A DNA stretch of 64,000 nt from Jaltomata sinuosa (taxonomy: Eukaryota; Streptophyta; Magnoliopsida; Solanales; Solanaceae), in the NCBI GenBank assembly GCA_003996215.1, contig QJPP01004084.1:310001-374000 (forward strand), in the 5' to 3' direction. Of this stretch, positions 48,074 to 57,860 are shown in pieces. Position 1 is the first letter of the stretch. Every line of letters starts with the position of its first letter. The notes under the pieces were generated by a model. That model searched no databases and was not told the DNA's origin. It worked only from the letters and a program-made list of their open reading frames with translations. The translations under genes and the position numbers were made by a program.

Positions 48074-48104
48074 CTTAATTAAAGTAGGGAAAACAAGTTC
48101 AATT

Positions 48105-48800
48105 TTCATACCACCCCGACCACCACCTCCTACTAGCTACCCCCCACCCTCACCCTCCCCCCCAAAAAAATTAAAATTTTTAATTTTTTTTTTTTTTTTT
48201 AAATTTAAATTTTTTTCTTGCCCCACCTCCATCCCCTACCCGGCCCCCCACCTCCCACCCCCAACACCAAAAGAAATAGAATTTTTTAAATTTATTTTCT
48301 TACTCCACCTCCACCCTCTACCCTTCCCCACCTCACTCCCACCCCCTACTCGCCACACCCACCCCCCACCACACCTCCCCCCTAAATAAAAAAATTTAAA
48401 ATTTTTAAAATTTATTTTTTTTAAAAAATCAAAAAAAAAATTCTTACGCTCTACCTTCACCCCCTACCCACCACCCCCACCCCCACCACACCTCCCCCTC
48501 CCCTTCTCCAAAATAATTTAAAATTTTTAAAATTTATTTTTAAAAAAATATCAAAAAAAAAATAAAATTACCCCACCTCCACCTCCTACCCCGACCCACA
48601 CCCCCTACCAGCCCCCCCTCCCCTCCCCCACCCCCCCAAAAATATTTTTTTAATATTATTTTTTAAGAAAATTCAAATTTCTTTTCTTATCCCCCCCCAC
48701 CCTCACCCCTACCATCCCCCAACCCCCTACCAGGCCCCCACCCAAAAAAAAAAATTAATTTGTTTTTTAAAAAAATTATAACTTTTTCATTATCCCACCC
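48105..48800. repeat. Alternating C-rich and A/T-rich blocks
   Basis: Six or so blocks of CCCCACCTCCACCCCCTACC-like sequence alternate with AAAATTTAAAATTTTT-like sequence, about 110-130 bases per period. Inside the inverted-repeat element. The proline-rich open frame across it (48036-48389) is a composition effect. The C-rich strand and the G-rich complement could form unusual DNA structures. Confidence 0.88.
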
Positions 48801-48982
48801 CTTTACCCTATTCGTTCTCATTGTTTTGTGTTAAATATATACAAATGCTTTTAGAAAAAAAATTCTATTTGCGTACCGAACACAAGAAAATAAGTAAGAA
48901 ACAACTTGTTTTCCTAGAAAATATTTTTCAAGGAAAATATTTTCCATGAAAAATATTTTTCTCTATACTGAACACACCTTAA

Positions 48983-49700
48983 GCCTATTAGATTTTGTTC
49001 AAAGATGGGTGTTAACAAACCAGACCCTCTTCTGCAGGTCTATCAACATTTAACATGTCTTTCATAGCTTATAAATGCTTCACATACACCATAAATTTTT
49101 CTGATTGCCTTAATGAAACTATTCCAATATTTAAGGCATATCCAAAAATATAGAAGAAAACTAGGTATGCAACATGCAAACTACAACATCAATGGTAAAA
49201 TCTGGTACTTTATAAATGAAGTTGTGGATGTAGAGGTTTTACATAATATAGAGTAATAGGTAACGCTAAAACTGCAGCTGACAGAGCAGGGGAGATCTAT
49301 GATTACTACGTTAAATGTGATGCTCTTGAGAGGTTAATTATATGGGACAGTCTATATGGTTTGTCCACCGATATAATGGAACCATGAGTTGTTGGTAGAG
49401 ATTTCAATGTTATGTTGAATAAAGAAGAAAATATTGGAGGCACTCTTGTATATCCCCAAAGGACGAATACTTTGTCTTCTGTAAAAACTCTTGTGAGTTA
49501 TCAGAAGTAAAATTTTAAAGGGAGTCCATTCGCATGGTGGAATGATAGAACAGATGATGAATTCATATTCAAGAGGCTAGAAAATATGGTAGTTAACCAA
49601 GAACTTCATGATTTGTTTGGCCAATTAAAAGTGGAGCACATGTTTAGAATAGGTTCTAATCATGCTCCAATATTACTGACTTTTAGAAATTAGAACTAAC
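48983..49700 (+). pseudogene. LINE endonuclease domain (broken)
   Basis: Readable motifs of the apurinic-type endonuclease that nicks the target: LGMQHAN-like start (about 49165), VYAKCDALERL-like segment (about 49300), GRDFNVMLN (about 49395; the usual GGDFNVI), GSPFAWWNDRTDDEFIFKRL (about 49510-49580) and GSNHAPILL (about 49652). The last has Asn where the catalytic SDH motif has Asp. Several stops and frame shifts. Confidence 0.78.
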
Positions 49701-51122
49701 AGTTCACCAAACCTATCGGATTCTTGAAGTTTTTGACTAAACACGCTGATTTTGTGAAGATTGTAGAAAAAATTGGAGTACAGAGCTTCACCTTGATACT
49801 TTTATTAATATAAAGATGAAGATGAAAAAAGTGAAACTAGATCTATATAATGGAGTAGAGACATTTTTGGAGACATTTTAAAATAACTTTGCTATAGAGG
49901 ATATTATCAAAATCAAGAAAGCATTATTTAAAGAATTTTCTACAATAGACTCAAGCAAAGATGAGGTAATACCTCCACTATGAAGAAAAATACTAAAATC
50001 AGAAGGCAAGTATTACTTGATATGCTAAGGGAGATGGAAGCATTAGATTTTTTTCACGATCTAGTGAAAGGGAGTAAGATGCTTCAGATTAAAAAAATCT
50101 AAAATTTTGAGAAAGATTGGATAGAAGAGGTGGATCAGATAGCTAAAAAAGCAATTGGTTTCTTTCAAAATAATTCACTAGTGAAGGAGACTTAGTAGAG
50201 ATGAATTTGTTAGATTATATTTCTAATTTGATTACTCAGGAGAACAACATGATGCTAAACAATTTGCCTACAGAGAAAGATGTAATGACTGTAATATTTG
50301 AACTACAAGGAGACTGCTCTAGTGGTCCAGATGGATTAAAAGGTTATTTTTATCCAACCTGTTGAAGTATAGTAGGCAAGAATGTGTATAGAATTGTGAA
50401 TGCCTTCTATGAAGGTAATACTCTTCAAAAATCCATATCACATACTAACCTTGTTCTATTACCCAAGAAATAGATGGTGAACAACTTCTCAGCTATGAGA
50501 CCTATTAGTCTCAACAATTTTCTAAATAAGGTGATCACTAGAGTGATGCAGGAAAAGATGGAAATACTACTCCCATCATTAATATCAAAAGAATAGTATG
50601 AATTTATAAAGGGCAGAAACATAATATTATGCTAGCTCAAGAACTGATAACTAAAATTAGAAAAAGAGGGAACCCCACAAACAAGGAGATCCCCTCTCCC
50701 CTGCTTTATTCATAATCTATATTGAAGCACTTTCAAGATTTTTGAATGCTTTATTTGAAATCAAAGATCTCAAACCTGAATCATTTGGCATATGTAGATA
50801 ATACAATAATCTTTGTGTCAGTAGAGAAGGAAATCACTAGAACTGGTAATGCAAACTTTAGTGGATTATGAGAAGATGTTTGGACAACATATTATCAAGG
50901 ACAAGATCTCATTTTTTCAAGTATCAGAAGGTGGAAAATGATTTGGTACAACAAGTCATAGATACAACAGGTTTCTCTAGGGGACAACGTACTTTCCTTT
51001 GTCTTGGATGTCCCATTTTTCATTGAAGAAAAAGAAAAGTGTACTACACTGACATCATCAAGTAGGTGAAAATAAATTATAAGCTTGGAAAGGTAGAATT
51101 TTATCTTTTCGGGAAAGACAGT
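49701..51122 (+). pseudogene. LINE reverse transcriptase (internal deletion)
   Basis: Motifs in order: GDCSSGPDG (about 50310), RPISLNN (about 50500), FIKGRNI (about 50600), LAQELITKIRKRG (about 50630-50670), GDPLSPALFI (about 50683-50712) and the catalytic box, which reads AYVDNT where AYADDT is usual (50791-50802). The segment between RKRG and GDPLSP, which should carry the first catalytic Asp, is absent. The domain then ends at the solo LTR insertion. Confidence 0.78.
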
Positions 51123-53302
51123 TGTCACACCTCAAAAACTCTAAGCTAAGAATCGAATTATTGTTCATAAGTGTTATGATCAATTTTCTAGTGTGGTGAG
51201 TGCTTTAGATGCAAATCATGGTCATAAGAAATTTTTAACATCAAGTTATATTGAAAGCATCCCTATCGACTAATTTTTCATATAAGATTCTACTTGGGTC
51301 AACTTAAAATAATTATTTATACTAGAATATGAAGAGTTAGGTAGCCTAGTATCCACCAAACTAAAGATCTTTGAGTCTTCTTTTCAATGCTATTGGCCGC
51401 GCGTTAATCCAAATTTGGAATGAAAAGTTATGAGTGTTTTACTAAAATATGTCTGTTTGCCAAATTAACTGATAGGGTTCAGAGAGGGTTTCATGGGACA
51501 TGGAATAATCCACGAGCCATGGATTCAACTCATGAAAATCAGTCTGGTAATACCTGAAACTTTAAAGATTGACATGAGGTCTACGAGGGGGTTCCACGGG
51601 TTGTGGAACAGTCCACGAGTCGTAGACACCACTCGTGGAACATGCCCGATTCAAGGACCAAGTCCACAGGTCGTAGATTGGGTTCTGTAGACCATCCTGG
51701 TTCATTCCACGGACCCCGTACCAAAAAACTTAGTAATTTTTCAAACTCATCCATAAGGGGTATTTTAGTCTTTTCCTACTATTTTAACCCCTAAACTAGG
51801 TCGTTTTAGCCTCTTTAAAGTGAGATTAAAGGAAAGTTAGTTGACTTATTCCCTCATTCTCACAATTTGAACTCTAAAGTAAGAAAATAGCGTTCTCTCA
51901 GACTTCCAACTAGGGTTCTCCTCCCGAGATTCAAACCCAGTTCTAACTCAAGTTCTTTAGAATTCAAGTATGTGGGATTTCAATGAAGGCCTCCTTTCAC
52001 CTCATGCCCAAAAATTTCAGAATTTCAGTTATGCTTTTTAGAGTTTATGATTGTAGGGTTCATACCTAGTTTATGAATTTCCTTCTTATCCAATAATTAC
52101 CTGTTTTCCATGATTGTGACAGTATGTAGCTTATGTTTTCTATGATTTTCGGTATCTTGCATGACTTGAAATTTTACGCCTTGAAACTTAGTTTGATTCT
52201 TCAGTATTTCCTCATAAAGTAGTTTTCCTTTAGAATTCAGCTCAAGATGTCAGAACCTAGCTAGCATGAATGAAACATGTTCACTTTTTAGTTAATCAGT
52301 CTCTCTTAAATTGTTTAGATTAATTAGGTTCTGATCCAGTTTTCAGAATACCAGTTTTTACATGAGCTATCAACATAACTAGTTGGGAGTAGTACTTAGC
52401 ACCGAGTTAGACTAGGGTCCCAGTTTCATCCAAAATTCCAGAACTACGTGCCACTGTAGGTTCATTTAGCCTCCAGTTGGGCATCATTTTAGTGATCACA
52501 TCAGTCATGCCTTTATACACTGGCAAGGTATATTAGGTCTTCCCGATGAGGTGTATACATTAGACTTCATGTTAGCTCATGTAGTTTATGTTTGTTAATA
52601 AACTCTCCTACAGAGTCAGACTCAGTATATGTGTACATGACCCTCCATTTAATTTTATTGGTTTTCATTATGACTTATCAGAGTATCTTCGCATATCAGC
52701 TTTACGAATATCATTATTGGATCATTGTACTATAGTTCAGTCTTTGCACTCAGTACAGTTTATCAGTATTTTCTGCATGCTTAGTTTACTTTAGCGTTTA
52801 TATATTTCACATGCTTAGTACATTCAAAGTACTGATTGTATACTTCTTTGCGCTGTATTGTATTATGATATCAGGTTCGCATGCTTAGTCTCAACATCGC
52901 AGTTAGTACGATCCAGTTCCACATCAGTGATTATCAGTGGTGAGTCCTCATCATCCGAGTATGGATTTTTATGACATTTTATTTAGTATTTTCAGTTTCC
53001 GTATTTAGAGTTGTCTAGGAGCTTGTCCCAGCAGCTCGTCAGTAGTAGAGGCTTTCACACATGGAATCAAACATTTCAGCTTATTACAATTTGGTAGTAC
53101 AATTTGGTAGTACTTTTTAGACTCAGTTTTATTTCATAAAGTACTCAGTTGATTTAATAATTTATATTTCAATCAGTTTTAGGTTCTACTTAATTTTAAC
53201 TATAAAGAATGTTTAATATAATGCCATGCCATGGATTAGCTTGGTGTCACTTGTGGCTCTAAGCACCATGTCACATTCAGGGTGTAGGCTCAGATCGTGA
53301 CA
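51123..53302 (+). mobile_element. Solo LTR, C-related Tekay-like family, in the LINE
   Basis: 2180 bases from TGTCACACCTC to GATCGTGACA. ACAGT precedes it (51118-51122) and recurs at 53315-53319, but 12 extra bases (ATATCATTCCAT) lie between the LTR end and the second copy. Contains a CCACGAGTCGTAG/CCACGGACC palindrome cluster (51495-51720), a decayed donor TTCAAG|TATGTGGG (about 51963) and an AGTACATTCAAAGTACT hairpin (52816-52836). No internal region. Confidence 0.82.
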
Positions 53303-53314
53303 ATATCATTCCAT

Positions 53315-53886
53315 ACAGTGATGTTTGAAGTAAACAAAAATATATATCTGCTGGCTAGAACTATATATTCTTGGCTCAAACATATTCGTAGACAGTGGCC
53401 TCTGCTAGTCTAGTTTCTGAAAGTATACACTCCATAAATAGGCTGTAAGGTGGTTCATTGGAGGAAGGCTTATGTTAACAACTTTAAGTGTAATTCAGAT
53501 GGAGCATCTAGTAGTAACCAAATCCCTAGCTTATAGCTTTATGTGTTAAGGATCATGAGGGAATTTTGAGACATGCCTCAACCAGGAGGATCAAGGATGT
53601 CAATAATATAACTATAGAGGCTGAGGCAATAAGGGAAGGACTAAATTTCTGCATCACTAGCAATCTCATCCCAATCACCATAGAGACAGATTACCTAACT
53701 ATGAAAAAGGTCTTGGATGGAATTTGGAAGGTTCCATGGAACATTTCCATGGTGGTGAAGAAGATCAATAAGTTAAGGAGAAATGATAATGTTTTAGTGG
53801 AACATCTTTACCGAGAAGGGAAACAAATGACAAATTGTTTAAATAACCTAGTTTTTAATTTTACACGTACGATTGAAATTAACTAA
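53315..53886 (+). pseudogene. LINE C-terminal RNase H domain
   Basis: The frame 53566-53886 (106 codons, clean) reads like the plant LINE-type RNase H: TIEAEAIREGLNFC, PITIETDYLTMKKVL, NVLVEHLYREGKQMTNCLNNLVF. The upstream part (53440-53565), with the first catalytic region, is out of frame or stopped. It helps remove RNA during element copying. Directly downstream, about 53890-53960 still resembles the LINE C-terminal tail. Confidence 0.78.
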
Positions 53887-53959
53887 TTTCAAGAACTACC
53901 AATTGAATGAAAGAAAATACTCAGCATGGACAAAGCATAACTTTCAAATCTAAGTCCAA

Positions 53960-54519
53960 GAAAGGTGCAAAAAAAATTTACTCAAATACATCAGCCACAA
54001 CAACAACAAACAACAATTAGGGGAGGAGGGTGTATTCAGAAATAGCAATAAAGTTTAAAAAGTTTGCAACAAGACAAAATTTACATAATTCAATTATTAC
54101 AACTTTCTGAATCCAACATAAAATATCCTTGAGGCACTATTACAAGTCAATGATTAAATTACTGGGATATTTTTTAATGAAAGTCTTTAAGACAATGGTA
54201 TTAACCTCCCATGGAGGTTCAAAATGTTAGAAAATTTTCAAAGGAAAGCACATCTGGAAAGAGGTGAACAGAGAGCAAAGATTCATATAGTACAAAAAGC
54301 TAGATAGTACCTGAAGACGAAGGAAAATGGGTTTGTTGATGCGACTAATATTGAAGAGTTCTTCTCTGATATTCGACTCCATAGTCTCTGGTGAGAATTT
54401 AAGGAGCTTAAAATGGAAAGACCATATCTTAGCAAAATAGAAAAATACCCTTTGAAAGATGAGCACATGGAAGTTTACATGTTCAAGTTTATTTCTTGCA
54501 TGACACCCTTGATGGTTAA
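53960..54519 (+). other. LINE 3' region or unassigned sequence
   Basis: Some CAACAACAACAAACAACAA low-complexity near 53998. No poly-A tail and no recognisable motif on either strand. Two overlapping minus-strand open frames (54227-54466, 54283-54468) do not resemble known proteins. Ends at GTTAA, the expected left target duplication of D. Confidence 0.4.
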
Positions 54520-54884
54520 TGTAATGACCTATTCAGTCATTATTAAAAGATACCTCATATAGGGTGGGTTATTCGTGCGAAGAATCGGGTTAGAAAACTT
54601 TCGAATTTGAGATTTGAAAATTCTGGGCTAGGCTAGTCTCGGCCAGTTTTGGAGCGAGGTATGGTCTAGGGAAATTCAAGTAAGGATTGGGTAACGTGTC
54701 CTATTTTGAGTAAGTTTTCCAATTAGCTAAGACATAAAATAGTCCAGGGGACTTTTCAGAATCAAATTCGGGTAAGAAAAACTTCCGGAATCGAGGTTGA
54801 CGTGAAGGGGTTGTTCCGAAATGTCAGGAAATTAAGTGTGCTGTAAAATGGACCCTTTTGAGAGGATTTATGACTTTCTATCCT

Positions 54885-55045
54885 GTATCAACCGCCGTAG
54901 CGGTTGATACACCGCCATAGCGACCTCCACTATAGCGGAGAAATTACCGCTATAGCGGAAGTCAACGCCGATCAGCACCACTATAGTGGTAGGTTCCGCT
55001 ACGGTGGTACCGCTATAGCGGAGCATAGGCTGCTATATCAGAGCA
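54885..55045. repeat. CCGCTATAGCGG palindrome cluster in D 5' LTR
   Basis: Eight units in about 150 bases, including exact CCGCTATAGCGG twice, CCGCCGTAGCGG, CCACTATAGCGG, CCACTATAGTGG and CCGCTACGGTGG. The sister LTR cluster is at 60145-60300. Confidence 0.9.
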
Positions 55046-55952
55046 ACGGGATCTGAAAACTTAAAAACGGGTTTTATATTTTCATTCTCTCCCATTCAAC
55101 CCCAAAAATAGACGAGGGTTACTCCAAGAATCCTCCCAGGCTTCTCCAAGGCTTGGAAACCATGGGGAGGAGGAATTCTGGTAAAAAGGATGTGAAACCA
55201 TGGATTTGGGCCTGCAGAATCGTCAGGGAACGCCTTCACGGAGCCATAAAAAGCATGGAACAACTGCTCGGCATCCAGGTGGCTAGGTTTCTTCCAAAGA
55301 GTAGATTGATCGCTTTCATTTTCTTATTATTGTGTAGAATGAAAGGAAGAATCCATGGTTAAGCCTTCGGGCACGGAGTCTGGAGGAAATTGTTGATTTA
55401 TTGGATTAGTTAAAAATGGTAGAATTGGGATAGTGTGTTGTGATATTCTAGGCATTGCTTAATTTGTATGATTTTGCTAATAAATGCGGGAACTAGAATA
55501 TCACAAGGTTCGGGGAACCGAGAAAGGGTTAGTAATTAACTAATGTGCAAGGAATGGAAGTTTTGGAAACTAATTGGTATAATTAGGATATTCGTTGGCT
55601 GTGTTCTAAGGATGGGAAAGATTTTCCAAGGTTGTATTTGGTCCTAGGAAGATGGTCAGGAACAAATATAATTAATTTCATGTTTACAGGGGCGAACCGG
55701 AGTTAGTCTTCGGATGGAATTTGACGGTTCATAATGTACCCGGAATGGGGTAGGTGATGTGTTGATTTTCGTATGCATTATATGTTTTGTGTACTTTGGT
55801 CTAAGTATTGTATATGTTGCATGCTTAGGGAATGACTAGGAATGTCTAAGAGTCAGGTTATCAGTATTGTGAAATGAACTTGGTGTATTTGCTTGCTGGT
55901 TTACAAGTGTTGTTTGTTCATTGTTTCTGACTGTTGGATTTTTGTGTGATAT

Positions 55953-56186
55953 TCGGTTGGCTCGGGTACCACGCCTGGTACAAAAATTACTAACGGTTGG
56001 CTCGGGTACCATGCCTAGTACAAAAATTACTAACGGTTGGCTTGGGTACCACGCCTGATACGGGTATAATAAATGGTTGGCTCGGGTACCACGCCTGATA
56101 CGGGTATAATAAATGGTTGGCTCGGGTACCACGCCTGGTATGGGATACTAACTGGTTGGCTCGGGTACCACGCCTGGTATGGGTTT
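55953..56186 (+). repeat. GGTACC tandem array (six 40-bp units) in D 5' LTR
   Basis: Units of GGTTGGCTCGGGTACCACGC followed by CTGGTAC and an A/T-rich linker, period about 40. The 3' LTR copy (61214-61280) has two units before E interrupts it. Confidence 0.92.
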
Positions 56187-56264
56187 ACTTATTGCATTGC
56201 ATTATGTAACTGATTTGGTTCCATGAGTGGACCGGACTTTGTTTATAAATTATGATATTGCATT

Positions 56265-56655
56265 TTGGTCTTAGTGTAGGCCGGGTTATTATATTGTGAG
56301 TTTAGTTTTGGTGTAGGCCGGGTTGTTATATTATATTATGAGTTGGTCTTGGTGTAGGACGGGTTGTTATATTATATTGTGAGTTTGGTCTTGGTGTAGG
56401 CCGGGTTGTTATATTATGTTATTAGTTGGTCTTGGTGTAGACCAAGTTATTATGTTGGTTATTAGTTTGGTCTTGGTGTAGACTGGGTTATTATGTTAAT
56501 TATTAGATGGTCTTGGTATAGACCGGGTTATTATGTTGGTTATTAGTTTGGTCTTGGTGTAGACCGGGTTATTTTGTTAATTATTAGTTGGTCTGGGTGT
56601 AGACCGAGTTATTATGTTGATTATTAGTTGGTCTTGGTGTAGACCGGGTTTGTCA
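56265..56655 (+). repeat. GGTCTTGGTGTAGACCGGGTT tandem array (about ten 40-bp units)
   Basis: Repeated TTGGTCTTGGTGTAGACCGG with TTATTATGTTGGTTATTAG linkers. The related solo LTR (34638-36505) has only one such unit (about 35805), so the array expanded in the D branch. One further unit lies near 56790. Confidence 0.9.
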
Positions 56656-57848
56656 TGCTAACACCTAGATGTGTTAAGGGGATTCAGATGGGTCCAAACT
56701 ATATAAAAGAGGTTATGTGCTTATAAATTAATGTCATTAAGTGTACTAATGGTGGTCATAAATTATCGTGGTTAATAAACTAAGGGTGGGCCTTGGTGTA
56801 GACCGGGGTAGTCTATTGAGCACTTAGGTGTGGATGGAGGATCCTTGGAGGGTCCGGGTTATGTGATCTAAGAAGGGATTTAGATGTAGCTCTATGGTGG
56901 TCATTTAAGGTGTCAATGGTTGTTGGTGAATTGCATGTGATTGGTAAATATAGAGGAAGACTGAGAGTCTGGGTGTGATTATTGGTTAATATAACCAGGT
57001 GGTAAAGTTGTCCTAGAGGTCCTGGAAAGTCCGGACAATAGTAGATAATACTTTGAGGATAAGTGGTTTGGTTGGGCAGTTGGCCGGATTTAGTTTGGAT
57101 ATTTGGTCAAGGTAGTTGACTGGGGTAAAGGTTAAATGTTTCTTGGGAAGTCTAGGTGTCAAATTGACTTGGGAAGTCTGGGTGACAAGACAATTTTGAG
57201 AAGTCTAGTTGTGAGTGAGACTTGGGAAGTCCTAGATGTCAGGGTCAAGACTAGGGTGGTGGAGTTGGCAGCGAAAGGTTAGGAAGGTCGGTTCCGAAAG
57301 AGGGGATTGATAAAAGTGATGTTGAAAAGGGTCAAGCATTTACCTTGTGCATTTTATCTTGATTTTTATTTAATGGTAGGAGTGAATTCAGGTCAGCCGA
57401 TGATGCCTACTAGTACATGTATTTGTACTGATTCTACTCTTGCTACACCTCTTTGGGTATAGTCTTATTGCAGGGTTGGTGATGTTTCACAGGTTCAGGA
57501 TTGCGGTGATCTTCCAGAAGCTCCTACTTCCTTCTATGGTGGGAGTTGTGTCCATCTTATGTTATAAGCTCATCTTGTAGAAGCTCTTGTACCTGCTTAG
57601 ACTAGGTTCTGGGGAGGTTGTTTAGATTGTTAGTAAATTTCCGCAAGTTCTAAAGGTTGTGTAATTTCGAAAGTTGTTGTATAAAGATTTTCCAAATATT
57701 TTGTAAAAGGATTTCTCATGTATTAAGGGACTTATTTAATGGTTTATTTTCCTTTCTGCATTGCATGTTGGTTTGGGTGGTAAGGGTTCTCATATCTAGG
57801 TAGATTAGAGTAGGTGCCCGCACAACCCGGTAGTTGAGTCATGACAAA

Positions 57849-57860
57849 TGATATCAGAGC
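57849..57860 (+). other. Primer binding site of element D (initiator Met tRNA)
   Basis: TGATATCAGAGC, one change from TGGTATCAGAGC, two bases after the LTR end. Confidence 0.85.

Larger units (their letters stand above)
38694..48979. mobile_element. TAA-flanked inverted-repeat DNA element (Harbinger/Tourist-like?), split by C
   Basis: Terminal inverted repeats begin GGGTGTGTTCAATATGAAGG (38694) and, on the complement of the right end (48979), AGGTGTGTTCAGTATAGAG. Both continue in GGAAAATATTTTTC-type stretches as far as CCTAGGAAAACAAGTT. Flanking TAA at 38691-38693 and 48980-48982. Without element C it is about 1.04 kb and noncoding. The TAA duplication and GG-start termini suggest a PIF/Harbinger-type non-autonomous element. 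The superfamily is inference. Confidence 0.72.
36808..54519 (+). mobile_element. Plant L1-type LINE relic, heavily interrupted
   Basis: Coding remnants appear in order on the plus strand: ORF1 (36808-38693), endonuclease and RT (48980-51122), RNase H (53315-53886). They are interrupted by the inverted-repeat element 38694-48979 and the solo LTR 51123-53302. The 5' end is cut off by H, and the rest of ORF1 should lie left of the window. The 3' end is unclear: no poly-A tail was recognised before D begins at 54520. Every domain carries stops. Confidence 0.8.
54520..57846 (+). repeat. 5' LTR of element D
   Basis: From TGTAATGACC to GAGTCATGACA. In order: palindrome cluster (54885-55045), TTTTATATTTTC promoter-like stretch (about 55070), conserved short open frame (55153-55362) ending near CATCCAG|GT, GGTACC array (55953-56186), a second tandem array (56265-56655), GGACTTGGGAAGTC-type repeats (57130-57230) and hairpin block (57406-57432). 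Confidence 0.88.

Noticed and set aside
48036..48389. Proline-rich 117-codon open frame
   Set aside because: Produced by the C-rich/A-T blocks of the repeat at 48105-48800; it crosses the C element boundary and has no protein-like features.
53566..53886. Independent host RNase H-like gene
   Set aside because: A clean frame, but it sits in LINE order directly after the broken RT and matches the LINE RNase H type, so a LINE remnant is simpler.
55836..56132. 98-codon minus-strand frame with repeated RRGTRAN units
   Set aside because: A reading of the GGTACC tandem array; the period is the DNA repeat, not a protein repeat under selection.
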